Of a stretch of DNA of 53,078 bases, positions 8,657 through 17,529 are shown piece after piece. Within the stretch, counting starts at the first letter, position 1. Each line of letters opens with the position of its first letter. The stretch spans positions 1 through 53,078 of the forward strand of contig JAIRNG010000015.1 in assembly GCA_031258135.1 (NCBI GenBank), in the 5' to 3' direction. Origin of the DNA: Mediterranea sp. (in: CFB group bacteria) (GTDB lineage Bacteria; Bacteroidota; Bacteroidia; Bacteroidales; Bacteroidaceae). The notes below the pieces were generated by a model. It made no database searches. It worked only from the letters and a program-made list of their open reading frames with translations, and was not told the origin of the DNA. Made by a program: the position numbers and the translations under genes.

Positions 8657-11209
8657 TCACTTTTTAAGAACATTAATCAACGTCGCAACCACGGCAGCCA
8701 TTGAAGCAACCGAACTGCCAATACCTATTACTTCACCTGTGGTCATCTTATTCCTTACATCTTTACCTGGAATAATAATCTCGCACCCGGGCCGGATAAC
8801 GTTGGAGTTTCCCGCCTTCAGGCGCGCTACCGTACCGTTCATGTACACCACATACGCCCTGTTCCTTCTGGCGGACGTTGTATATCCACCCGCCTGATCC
8901 AGATAATATTTCAAACTCTCGCCTTCTTTATAAGAAACCGTATTCGGATACATCACCGCACCGTTAATCTTCACCGTATTGGCAAATTCAGGTACGATGA
9001 GCAGGTCTCCCTCACGCAATACCAGGTTAAAATCCGATTTCGGATTGGCCAACGCCTTCTCCAGGTTAATGCCCACCGGATAACTTGCAGACAAGTCCAT
9101 AACCTTTACGGACAACGAGTCCGAAGAAGCCATTGTTATCCGCAACACATCTTCTTTGCGGCGGATCTCTTCATCCGTCATCCTGCGTATCAGGCGCGCG
9201 CCTTCAACGTACGCGTCTTCCGTCAACCCGCCGGCCCTGTATATGAGATCGGCCAACCGTTCGTTCTTCCTTGACAGGGCGTAAGTTCCGTTAAACAACA
9301 CTTCTCCCGCGATCCGCACGTTATGTTGTACGTGGTAGGAAGGACTCTTGCGCACATACACCTCGTCGAACGGTTCCAGATGGAACGCACCGTCTCCGCC
9401 AATGATATAACCATCCTTAAAGTCAAAAGAATAAGTTTTACCCACCGTATTGCTCGATGTTGTAGTCTTGGGATTCTTAATGCGGCGGGCGACATCAATA
9501 CGTATGGTAGCTGCAGCCTCCAACAGACCGCCGGCCTGGATGATCAGATCTTCGATGGTCATATTCTTCGCATAGATATAAGTTCCCGGAACGGAGACTT
9601 CTCCATGGATGACAAGGAAACGCTGTTCCTCCAGATCATGTATGCCCGGAATATACAGGATATCATTTTTCTGTAACGGAATATCCGCCGCACCGCCGTT
9701 CAACACAGCTTTCAGGTCGACAGGGATAATTTCCAGCGTCAGATCATCGTGTTCACGCTGAAGCTGTACACGATTCAAAAAAGCGTCGCCGCGCAAACCT
9801 TCGGCCTTTTCAATCAGCTTCTTTACCGTATTGACCCCATCGCTGATCTGATAAAGCCCTTCACGGTACACGGCGCCACGCACTTCCACCCTGTTCTCAA
9901 AACGGTCAAGCACAGCTTCCACGTTCAATGAATCTTCATCGTTCACTTTAAACGCAGCAAAATCCGATTGGTCTACATTATATATCTGTTTTTCACGGCC
10001 GCTCAACCGGATCAGGCGTATATTGTCTTTATAAGCGTCTCCCGTAAATCCTCCGGAATAGTTTAACAGGTCGGAAACAGTTTCCTCTTCTTTCATCTCG
10101 TAAAACATCGGACGGCGCACCTTACCTGCCACATTCACAAGAGAGGTGTACGGCGGGACAAGAATAACATCATCCTCCATCAACCGGATATCGTCGTTCG
10201 TCTCACCGCGCATAATGTAATCGTATACGTCAATATCCCCGATCTTATTCCCGTTACGGATCAGTTGGATGTTACGCATACTTCCGATAGGACTGATGCC
10301 ACCGGCATTATACAGGGCATGGAATACGGATGAGAAAGAAGAAAGCGTATAAGTTCCCGGCACGGTTACTTCTCCCATAATGTTAACTTTGATGGTACGG
10401 ATTTGTCCCAGGGAGAGTTTCATCCGGGATGAATTTTCCGTCAGTCCGGCATAAAACTTGCTTAATTCACGATGCACATACCTGGCGGCCTCATTTATAG
10501 TCATTCCATTTAAATAAACAGGGCCCACGTTGGCTATGACAATACTTCCTTCCGGAGAGATCGTTTCACGGATTGTATTTTCCGATGTGCCCCAAATGTC
10601 AATGATTACCTCATCGCCAGGCCCTAAACGATAGTTTACGGGAGTGGCAATGTTCGAATTAGGTTCAAAGGAGAGGCTTGGATTGGTGAACATCTCCCGC
10701 CCAAAGATTTTGCGCTCGTTTTTTTTGATCACCGGAACTTCCGGGTATTGTTTTTCAAAGTAATATTCATCGGAATCACTCATCAGGACGTCCTGCCCAC
10801 CCCCGGAGGATGACTCCCCGCCATTTAAGTTTCTGATCTCATCCCTCGCCGCTCCTGAATTGGGATGATTGTTCGATTGCCTCTGATTGACATTCCGGTT
10901 ACCCGGATCATTCGGATTCAGACTGTTGTCCGTTGCCGGATTGCGCATCCGCTGTTGACTGTTTCCCGCTCTCTGTTTCGCACCTGCCGCTTCTACATTC
11001 GGTCTCGCCTCATACTTCTCTTTTATCCGCTCTACCTGTTCTTTTGTAACTCCTCTCCTGAATAGTTCTGTCGTAATTTGCGTTTGACTTTTTCCCTGAC
11101 TCTGTGCATCTTTTAGATATTGAATAACTTGTTCGTCAGACATATGTTGCGCCATTACTGCGCCGGACAAGGTAAAGGTTAAAATATAAAGTGTAATAAA
11201 TCTACGCAT
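8657..11209 (-). CDS. Wza-like SLBB-domain polysaccharide export protein
   Basis: The 850-residue product has a signal peptide (MRRFITLYILTFTLSGAVMA), a helical N-terminal region, and a polar Asn/Gln-rich linker at about residues 80-130. The Poly_export domain follows (NYRLGPGDEVIIDIWG near residue 190), then a series of SLBB domains (for example VNVAGKVRRPMFYEM, VEVRGAVYREGLYQ, LVIHGEVSVPGTYIY, VRIAGEVLFNGTYAL) and a short C-terminal hydrophobic helix. Such proteins form the outer-membrane export channel for capsule or exopolysaccharide. The length is typical of the Bacteroidetes form. It precedes the Wzz-like gene and has a clear -7 box upstream. Confidence 0.92.
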   Translation of the reverse strand: MRRFITLYILTFTLSGAVMAQHMSDEQVIQYLKDAQSQGKSQTQITTELFRRGVTKEQVERIKEKYEARPNVEAAGAKQRAGNSQQRMRNPATDNSLNPNDPGNRNVNQRQSNNHPNSGAARDEIRNLNGGESSSGGGQDVLMSDSDEYYFEKQYPEVPVIKKNERKIFGREMFTNPSLSFEPNSNIATPVNYRLGPGDEVIIDIWGTSENTIRETISPEGSIVIANVGPVYLNGMTINEAARYVHRELSKFYAGLTENSSRMKLSLGQIRTIKVNIMGEVTVPGTYTLSSFSSVFHALYNAGGISPIGSMRNIQLIRNGNKIGDIDVYDYIMRGETNDDIRLMEDDVILVPPYTSLVNVAGKVRRPMFYEMKEEETVSDLLNYSGGFTGDAYKDNIRLIRLSGREKQIYNVDQSDFAAFKVNDEDSLNVEAVLDRFENRVEVRGAVYREGLYQISDGVNTVKKLIEKAEGLRGDAFLNRVQLQREHDDLTLEIIPVDLKAVLNGGAADIPLQKNDILYIPGIHDLEEQRFLVIHGEVSVPGTYIYAKNMTIEDLIIQAGGLLEAAATIRIDVARRIKNPKTTTSSNTVGKTYSFDFKDGYIIGGDGAFHLEPFDEVYVRKSPSYHVQHNVRIAGEVLFNGTYALSRKNERLADLIYRAGGLTEDAYVEGARLIRRMTDEEIRRKEDVLRITMASSDSLSVKVMDLSASYPVGINLEKALANPKSDFNLVLREGDLLIVPEFANTVKINGAVMYPNTVSYKEGESLKYYLDQAGGYTTSARRNRAYVVYMNGTVARLKAGNSNVIRPGCEIIIPGKDVRNKMTTGEVIGIGSSVASMAAVVATLINVLKK

Positions 11210-11251
11210 AAGATTATTCTATTCTTCAATATTTATTATACGAATCGGTCA

Positions 11252-11259
11252 CAAAGATA
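11252..11259 (-). promoter_or_regulatory. -7 promoter box for the wza-like operon
   Basis: TATCTTTG on the minus strand, about 42 bp before the ATG at 11209. I saw no flanking inverted repeats of the kind found at phase-variable capsule promoters. Confidence 0.6.
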
Positions 11260-11367
11260 ATATTTATATTTAAAACTATGGCGCCCATTTCATTTTTAAA
11301 CCCTGGCGGCTGCATCAAATTATTACGGTTGCCCCGCGTTTTTAGATATATATACAAAATAAAGCCG

Positions 11368-11375
11368 TATTTTTG
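11368..11375 (+). promoter_or_regulatory. -7 promoter box for the KefB-like gene
   Basis: TATTTTTG matches TAnnTTTG, 25 bp before the ATG at 11401. Confidence 0.55.
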
Positions 11376-11400
11376 CAGACAAACCATTAATCTGTAGCCC

Positions 11401-13671
11401 ATGGCCCATTTACACGATTTCATAGGCGATTTAGCCATTATTCTCATCACGGCGGGTGTCGCAACCTTACTGTTTAAATGGCTTAAACAACCGGTCGTAT
11501 TAGGATACATTTTAGCCGGTTTTATTGCAGGCCCCCACATCATCTGGTTACCCACGGTGACAGATATGGGTAATGTCGAAGTATGGGCTGACACCGGAGT
11601 TATTTTCCTATTATTCGCCCTTGGTCTGGAGTTCAGTTTCAAACGATTAATCGCCGTAGGTGGAACGGCCACCGTGGCCACCCTGATCAATCTGGGTTCT
11701 ATGATCATCATCGGTTATCTGGTTGGCAAATTCCTGGGGTGGTCCACTATGGACAGCATCTTCCTGGGAGGTATGCTATCCATGTCTTCCACCACAATTA
11801 TAATCAAGGCTTTCAATGACATGGGGCTGCAAAAGCAACGTTTTTCCGGCATTGTCTTTGGCATGTTGATCGTGGAAGACTTAGCCGCTATCCTTATGAT
11901 GGTATTACTGTCAACCATAGCCGTCAGCAGTGAAATAGAGGGTGCAACCGTATTGGGCCATATCTTCCGCCTGGGCTTTTTTATCCTTATTTGGTTTATC
12001 GTGGGCATATACCTCATTCCAACCCTGTTCAAAATGCTGAAGAGATACCTGAATGATGAAACGCTTCTCATCGTTGCCGCAGGCTTATGTCTAGGCATGG
12101 TGCTTTTTGCAACACATGTCGGCTTCTCTGCGGCGCTCGGCGCTTTTATCATGGGGTCTATACTGGCGGAGACTGTCATTGTAAAAAGGATAGAGCGCCT
12201 CGTCGAACCGATAAAGAATCTTTTCGGAGCCGTTTTCTTTGTCTCTGTGGGTATGATGCTCGATCCTGAAGTTATTGTTGAATATGCCGGATCAATCGGT
12301 ATATTGGTCACAGTTGTTCTCATCGGACGCATTTTCTTTGCGACGGTTGGGGTATTAGCTTCCGGGGAAGGGCTGAAAGTTGCTCTGCAAGCCGGTTTCA
12401 GTTTAGCGCAGATTGGTGAGTTCTCCTTTATCATAGCAACTTTAGGAACAAGTCTCGGCGTCATAAGCAGCACGCTATATCCGCTCATTGTCGCCGTATC
12501 CATCATCACCACATTCACCACTCCTTATTGCATTAAAGCTTCTACCCCGCTCTATAACTTCCTTGAAAAACGGATTCAACCCAAGTGGAACAAACTCATC
12601 ACAGGATATGCGGCATCGAGCTTCAAAACCGTCAACAAACAAAATGACTGGAACAAACTCCTGAAAAGCATATTGAAGCTGACCGCAGCATATTTCACCC
12701 TCTCTCTTGCAGTGGTCTACCTTTGCGAACAATACGCCACTCCTTTCATTACCGGTCATATTCCCGGCATCTGGGGAAAGATCATAGCCGCTACCATAGC
12801 CATGACCTTTATGGCTCCTTTCTTACGCGCAATCATGATGAAAAAGAACCGGTCTGCGGAAGTTAAAAACCTATGGAGTGACAACCGGTTCAACAGAGGG
12901 GCGCTCATCTCCTTGATCGCCTTCCGGATCGGATTGTGCATGGTACTCGTACTGATGGTGCTCATACCCTTATTTCCCCGCCTGACCGTACTCATGGTTG
13001 TTATCGGGTTGGTTGTGATCACGCTCATCATCTTCTCACAAGGATTTAAGGCTCAATCACGTAAAATGGAGGCTCATTTCCTCAAAAACCTGAACTACAA
13101 ACAACTCATGGAAGAAAAAAAGGCGGCCATACCCACGCTTATCACTCATCAACTGAAATCCAAAGAGATCCATATCGAGGAAATAGAAATATCTCCCGCC
13201 TCTCCTAAAATCGGTAAAACATTGCGGGAGTTGAATTTCCGGGCGAAAACCCGGGTGAATATTGTTACGATATTGAGAGGCAACAGGAAAATCAATATTC
13301 CGGATGCGAACGAAAGATTATATCCTTACGACAGGATTGTATTGGCGGGAGCCGACGATGATATTCAACAACTGACCCAATCCATAGAAGAAAGAAACAA
13401 AAACAATACGATGAATGACAATGATACCGCTGAGCATCATGTGAGCTTATCGCAATATGTCATTGATAATGATTCGCCCATGATAGGAAAGACAATAGCG
13501 CAGCTATCCGTACAGGAAAAAACCGAATGTATCATCATTTGTATTGACCGGAACGATGAATCAATCATCAACTTTCCCGCCCATCTCGTGCTTGAAGAAG
13601 GCGATACGCTATTATTGGCCGGCGAGAGAGATAAATTGGATACATTTAAAGAGAATATGCATATCGCATAG
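11401..13671 (+). CDS. CPA2-family monovalent cation:proton antiporter (KefB-like) with RCK_C domains
   Basis: The 756-residue product has a Na+/H+ exchanger domain of 12-13 helices in residues 1-380. Characteristic segments are KQPVVLGYILAGFIAGPH, FALGLEFSFKRL, and GFSAALGAFIMGSILAET followed by VFFVSVGMMLDP. A further hydrophobic section covers residues 430-560. Two TrkA_C (RCK_C) domains lie at the C-terminus (KIGKTLRELNFRAKTRVNI and MIGKTIAQLSVQEKTECI). No Rossmann TrkA_N domain sits between them, unlike E. coli KefB/KefC. It probably exchanges K+ or Na+ for H+ at the inner membrane, with ligand control through the RCK_C pair. lipB follows 11 bp later. Confidence 0.88.
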   Translation: MAHLHDFIGDLAIILITAGVATLLFKWLKQPVVLGYILAGFIAGPHIIWLPTVTDMGNVEVWADTGVIFLLFALGLEFSFKRLIAVGGTATVATLINLGSMIIIGYLVGKFLGWSTMDSIFLGGMLSMSSTTIIIKAFNDMGLQKQRFSGIVFGMLIVEDLAAILMMVLLSTIAVSSEIEGATVLGHIFRLGFFILIWFIVGIYLIPTLFKMLKRYLNDETLLIVAAGLCLGMVLFATHVGFSAALGAFIMGSILAETVIVKRIERLVEPIKNLFGAVFFVSVGMMLDPEVIVEYAGSIGILVTVVLIGRIFFATVGVLASGEGLKVALQAGFSLAQIGEFSFIIATLGTSLGVISSTLYPLIVAVSIITTFTTPYCIKASTPLYNFLEKRIQPKWNKLITGYAASSFKTVNKQNDWNKLLKSILKLTAAYFTLSLAVVYLCEQYATPFITGHIPGIWGKIIAATIAMTFMAPFLRAIMMKKNRSAEVKNLWSDNRFNRGALISLIAFRIGLCMVLVLMVLIPLFPRLTVLMVVIGLVVITLIIFSQGFKAQSRKMEAHFLKNLNYKQLMEEKKAAIPTLITHQLKSKEIHIEEIEISPASPKIGKTLRELNFRAKTRVNIVTILRGNRKINIPDANERLYPYDRIVLAGADDDIQQLTQSIEERNKNNTMNDNDTAEHHVSLSQYVIDNDSPMIGKTIAQLSVQEKTECIIICIDRNDESIINFPAHLVLEEGDTLLLAGERDKLDTFKENMHIA

Positions 13672-13682
13672 ACGGAAGAACA

Positions 13683-14375
13683 ATGGTAAATGGTAAACCC
13701 ACACAAGACTTGCTTTTCACCGACTGGGGACTTATTCCGTATGACCGGTCGTGGCGGCGCCAGCGTGAATTATTCGACGCTGTCATTGCAGCCAAGCTGG
13801 CAGGAAAGTTTTACAGGAACGAAATCATCTTTTGCGAACATCCGCATGTCTATACGCTTGGACGTAGCGGCAAAGAGAACAATATGCTTCTTGGCGAAGA
13901 GCAACTGAAAGCTATACATGCCACGTTATACTATACGGACCGGGGAGGGGATATCACCTATCATGGCCCCGGACAACAGGTTTGTTATCCCATTCTCAAC
14001 CTTGAAGATTTCAGGTTAGGTCTAAAGGAGTACATCCATCTTCTTGAGGAAGCAATTATCTGCGTATGCGCCTCTTATGGTATCGTTGCCGGTCGTCTGG
14101 AGAAAGCTACCGGTGTCTGGCTGGATGGTGACAGCCCCGCCGCCCGTAAAATTTGCGCTATGGGAGTCCGCAGTAGCCGCTACGTTACCATGCATGGCCT
14201 TGCATTAAATGTGAATACCGACCTTCGTTACTTCAGTTACATTAATCCTTGCGGATTTATGGATAAGGGCGTTACCTCTTTACAGAAAGAGTTGGGATAC
14301 GAACTTTCGATGGATGAAGTCAAAGGCAAACTTAAGGAGCAACTCTTTGCTTTGTTTTCAGACAGGTTTATTTAA
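13683..14375 (+). CDS. lipB: Octanoyl-[acyl-carrier-protein]:protein transferase LipB
   Basis: The 230-residue product has LipB signatures: CEHPHVYTLGRSGKENNML, DRGGDITYHGPGQQVCYPIL, the lysine of ARKICAMGVRSSRYVTMHGLALN and the cysteine of INPCGF, which form the Lys-Cys catalytic dyad. It transfers octanoyl groups from ACP to lipoyl domains. LipA is not in this window. The gene is 11 bp after the antiporter gene and probably shares its transcript. Confidence 0.93.
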   Translation: MVNGKPTQDLLFTDWGLIPYDRSWRRQRELFDAVIAAKLAGKFYRNEIIFCEHPHVYTLGRSGKENNMLLGEEQLKAIHATLYYTDRGGDITYHGPGQQVCYPILNLEDFRLGLKEYIHLLEEAIICVCASYGIVAGRLEKATGVWLDGDSPAARKICAMGVRSSRYVTMHGLALNVNTDLRYFSYINPCGFMDKGVTSLQKELGYELSMDEVKGKLKEQLFALFSDRFI

Positions 14376-14447
14376 TCAACGAACCGAAAATGCGCATCTA
14401 TTATCAAACAAACGTTAAACGGGAGATTCCATACTAAACTTCTTTTG

Positions 14448-14455
14448 TATCTTTG
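14448..14455 (+). promoter_or_regulatory. -7 promoter box for the NagB-like/PIG-L gene
   Basis: TATCTTTG, 39 bp before the ATG at 14495. Confidence 0.6.
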
Positions 14456-14494
14456 CCGCTCACATCATGACTTTAATCAAATAAAAAGAGAATT

Positions 14495-16486
14495 ATGAAA
14501 ACAAACTTAACGTCTCAAATCAGTCTTAACAGGGTGTCCCCCAGATATTATCGTCCTGAGAATGCATTTGAGCTTTCGGCTTTGACCCGATTCGAGAAAA
14601 TTCCCACAGAGATATATGAGTCTGCCGAGGAAGGTTCAAAACATATTGCCAATGAAATTGCGCAGGCCATCCGTAACAAACAACGGGACGGACGTTTTTG
14701 CGTATTGGCCCTTGCCGGCGGCAACTCTCCCCGGAACGTGTACAGCGAACTTGTCCGCATACATAAAGAAGAAAAACTGAGTTTCCGCAATGTAGTCGTT
14801 TTCAACTTATACGAATACTATCCGCTTGCACCGGATGCGGTGAACAGTAATCTCAATTCACTGAAAGAGATGTTGCTTGATCATGTGGATATAGATAAAC
14901 AGAACATATTCAGCCCTGACGGCACCATTCCTAAAGATGCAATTATTGAATATTGCCGTTTGTACGAACAACGTATCGAAAGTTTTGGAGGGATCGACGC
15001 TGCGTTGCTTGGCATCGGACGGGTGGGTAATATTGCATTCAACGAACCCGGATCACGGATAAACTCGGTAACTCGTTTGATTCTGCTGGATATCGATTCG
15101 CGCAACGACGCCGCTCATACATTCGGAAGCATTGAGAATACTCCGGTAAGTTCCATTACGATGGGCATATCGACAATCCTTTCCGCTAAACGCATTTATT
15201 TGATGGCGTGGGGAGAAAACAAAGCCAAAATGATCAGGGAATGTGTGGAGGGTAATGTAACGGATACCATCCCTGCATCTTACTTGCAGACACACAGTAA
15301 TGCACACATCTTTATTGATTTGTCTTCCGCATCCAACCTGACCCGCATTCAACGTCCATGGTTGGTAACATCGTGCGACTGGAACGACAAACTGATACGA
15401 AGCGCTATTGTCTGGCTGTGTGCTGTGGTAAAGAAACCCATCCTGAAACTGACCAACAAGGACTATAACGAAAACGGGCTGAGCGAATTGTTGGCGCTTT
15501 ATGGTTCGGCATACAATGTGAACATAAAGATATTCAACGATCTGCAACATACCATTACCGGATGGCCGGGAGGAAAACCGAATGCGGACGATACTTATCG
15601 TCCGGAACGTGCGAAACCCTATCCGAAACGTGTGATCATTTTCTCTCCCCATCCGGACGATGATGTCATATCCATGGGAGGAACCCTGCGCCGCCTGGTT
15701 GAACAGAAGCATGAAGTGCATGTGGCTTATCAAACTTCCGGGAATATCGCTGTAGGTGATGAAGAGGTTATACGCTTCCTGCATTTTATCAATGGATTCA
15801 ATCAGTTGTTTGACAACGGCGGGAATGTTATTATCAACGAAAAGTATAGTGAAATCCGTAAATTCCTGAAAGAAAAGAAAGAGGGAGATATGGACACGCA
15901 TGATATCCTGATCCTGAAAGGCCTGATTCGCCGTGGTGAAGCCCGTATTGCATCTACGCATAACAACATCCCACTCACCCGCTGTCATTTTCTGGACATG
16001 CCATTCTACGAAACAGGAAAGATTCAGAAGAATCCGATAAGCGAAGCGGACGTAGAGATTATCCGTAATCTGATCCGCGAAATAAAACCGCACCAGATCT
16101 TTGTAGCCGGTGACCTGGCCGACCCGCATGGAACCCATAAGATATGCACGGATGCCGTGTTTGCCGCTGTTGACATGGAGAAAGAAGAAGGCGCCAAATG
16201 GCTCAAAGAGTGTCGCATCTGGATGTATCGCGGAGCATGGGCGGAATGGGAAATTGAAAACATTGAGATGGCCGTGCCTATCAGTCCCGAAGAACTTCGG
16301 GTAAAACGCAATTCCATCCTGAAACATCAATCGCAAATGGAAAGCGCGCCGTTCCTCGGAAACGATGAACGTTTGTTCTGGCAACGCTCGGAAGATCGTA
16401 ACAGGGCGACCGCATCCCTGTACGATAGCTTAGGGTTAGCGTCGTATGAAGCCATGGAAGCATTCGTAGAATACGTGCCCTTCTGA
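14495..16486 (+). CDS. NagB-like (glucosamine-6-phosphate isomerase fold) / PIG-L deacetylase fusion
   Basis: The 663-residue product has two parts. Residues 1-290 resemble glucosamine-6-phosphate deaminase (LALAGGNSPRNVYSEL, GRVGNIAFNEPGS, SSITMGISTILSAKRIYLMAWG). Residues about 370-663 are a LmbE/PIG-L deacetylase with the zinc motif SPHPDDDVISMGG and DPHGTH. Compared with E. coli NagB, Asp72 is Tyr (FNLYEY), Asp141 is Val and His143 is Asn, while Glu148 is kept. The NagB half may therefore not deaminate glucosamine-6-phosphate. The PIG-L half keeps its motif and may deacetylate an N-acetyl sugar. Bacteroidales genomes carry this fusion widely, usually annotated as NagB. A true nagB function is uncertain. 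Confidence 0.85.
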   Translation: MKTNLTSQISLNRVSPRYYRPENAFELSALTRFEKIPTEIYESAEEGSKHIANEIAQAIRNKQRDGRFCVLALAGGNSPRNVYSELVRIHKEEKLSFRNVVVFNLYEYYPLAPDAVNSNLNSLKEMLLDHVDIDKQNIFSPDGTIPKDAIIEYCRLYEQRIESFGGIDAALLGIGRVGNIAFNEPGSRINSVTRLILLDIDSRNDAAHTFGSIENTPVSSITMGISTILSAKRIYLMAWGENKAKMIRECVEGNVTDTIPASYLQTHSNAHIFIDLSSASNLTRIQRPWLVTSCDWNDKLIRSAIVWLCAVVKKPILKLTNKDYNENGLSELLALYGSAYNVNIKIFNDLQHTITGWPGGKPNADDTYRPERAKPYPKRVIIFSPHPDDDVISMGGTLRRLVEQKHEVHVAYQTSGNIAVGDEEVIRFLHFINGFNQLFDNGGNVIINEKYSEIRKFLKEKKEGDMDTHDILILKGLIRRGEARIASTHNNIPLTRCHFLDMPFYETGKIQKNPISEADVEIIRNLIREIKPHQIFVAGDLADPHGTHKICTDAVFAAVDMEKEEGAKWLKECRIWMYRGAWAEWEIENIEMAVPISPEELRVKRNSILKHQSQMESAPFLGNDERLFWQRSEDRNRATASLYDSLGLASYEAMEAFVEYVPF

Positions 16487-16488
16487 AG

Positions 16489-16586
16489 CCTACAGCCTCA
16501 CCCCGGCCCTCTCCAAAGGAGAGGGGGAAAGACCATGCGGCATCCTTCCCCCTCTCCTTTGGAGAGGGCCGGGGTGAGGCTGTAGG
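16489..16586. repeat. Inverted pair of the CCTCTCCAAAGGAGAGG palindromic element
   Basis: Two head-to-head copies of a roughly 41-bp element (CCTACAGCCTCACCCC... and its reverse complement) flank a 13-16 nt spacer. Each arm holds its own palindrome, CCTCTCCAAAGGAGAGG. The structure begins 2 bp after the NagB-like stop, between convergent genes, and would fold into a very strong hairpin in RNA on either strand. It probably acts as a bidirectional terminator. The same element recurs at about 35.4, 35.6, 46.3, 46.5-46.7 and 53.0 kb. Confidence 0.9.
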
Positions 16587-16598
16587 GGTGAGGCTGTA

Positions 16599-17525
16599 TT
16601 ACACTAAACTTTGAATAGGCCTCAAAGACAACATGTGTTCAGGTACAGCCGATTTTATTTCTTTTATTAAAAGCTCTAACAATATGTTCCGGATAAAGTT
16701 CTTATGTCTGACCAGAACGATAGGACGGGCAGGACGCGGAATAGCAAAAGGGCGCACCAACTCTTTTTGCTTTTCGCACAGCTGAAAAACAGCCAGTTCC
16801 GGAATAAAAGTAATTCCCTGCCCGTTTTCTACCATACGCATAAACGTCTCCAGACTTCCCAGCCGGTAAGACATCTGGTTTAGCTTGACGGCTTCCAACC
16901 GGCAGAATCGCAACAACTGATCACGGAAACAGTGCCCCTCATCGAGTAACCATAGACGCTCTCCGGTGATCTCACCGGAACGAATCATCTCATTCTTATA
17001 GACTTTTTCACCGGATGATACATATCCGTAAAACTCTTCATAAAACAATATATTACCTATAATCCAATCTTCTTCCGGCTCATTCGCCCATATAGCAGCA
17101 TCCAAGGCTCCCGTATGCAAATCGGCCTTGATTTCATGCGTTTTCCGTTCATAAACCTGCAAGTCCATTTCCGGATACTTTTCTACTAACTGGGGGAAAA
17201 AGCGGGGCAACAGATAAGGCGCAATCGTAGGTAACACTCCTAAACGGAATGTTCCGCTGTACGATTGAATTTCTTCCCTTACAATTTCCTTGACCTGGGT
17301 GACCTGCGTTTGTATAAAGAGCGCCTGCCGAATGATCTTTTTTCCAATCTCAGTTGGAGCTACGGGTTGTACCTGACGGTCGAAAAGTTTTACGCCAAGT
17401 TCATCTTCCAGTTTCCGGATCATTGCGCTCAGCGTGGGTTGGGTCACTCCGCAGTGCTCCGCCGCTTTCGCAAAATGCCGGTGTCTATCGACGGCCAGCA
17501 TATATTCCAATTGTTGTATGGTCAT
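16599..17525 (-). CDS. oxyR: OxyR-type LysR family hydrogen peroxide sensor
   Basis: The 308-residue LysR regulator has an N-terminal HTH (YMLAVDRHRHFAKAAEHCGVTQPTLSAMIRKLEDELG) and a substrate-binding domain. In that domain GHCFRDQLLRFC reproduces the two redox cysteines of OxyR with the same 9-residue separation as Cys199 and Cys208 of E. coli OxyR. This fits a peroxide-sensing activator of catalase, Dps and ahpCF genes. The start is 4 bp after the stop of the cation efflux gene, so the two are probably co-transcribed. No separate promoter was found. Confidence 0.92.
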   Translation of the reverse strand: MTIQQLEYMLAVDRHRHFAKAAEHCGVTQPTLSAMIRKLEDELGVKLFDRQVQPVAPTEIGKKIIRQALFIQTQVTQVKEIVREEIQSYSGTFRLGVLPTIAPYLLPRFFPQLVEKYPEMDLQVYERKTHEIKADLHTGALDAAIWANEPEEDWIIGNILFYEEFYGYVSSGEKVYKNEMIRSGEITGERLWLLDEGHCFRDQLLRFCRLEAVKLNQMSYRLGSLETFMRMVENGQGITFIPELAVFQLCEKQKELVRPFAIPRPARPIVLVRHKNFIRNILLELLIKEIKSAVPEHMLSLRPIQSLV

Positions 17526-17529
17526 AATA

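Noticed and set aside
11210-11400. Phase-variable (invertible) capsule promoter
   Set aside because: I saw no inverted repeats flanking the wza-like promoter and no invertase gene nearby.
15053-16384. 443-codon minus-strand ORF
   Set aside because: Shadow of the NagB-like/PIG-L gene.
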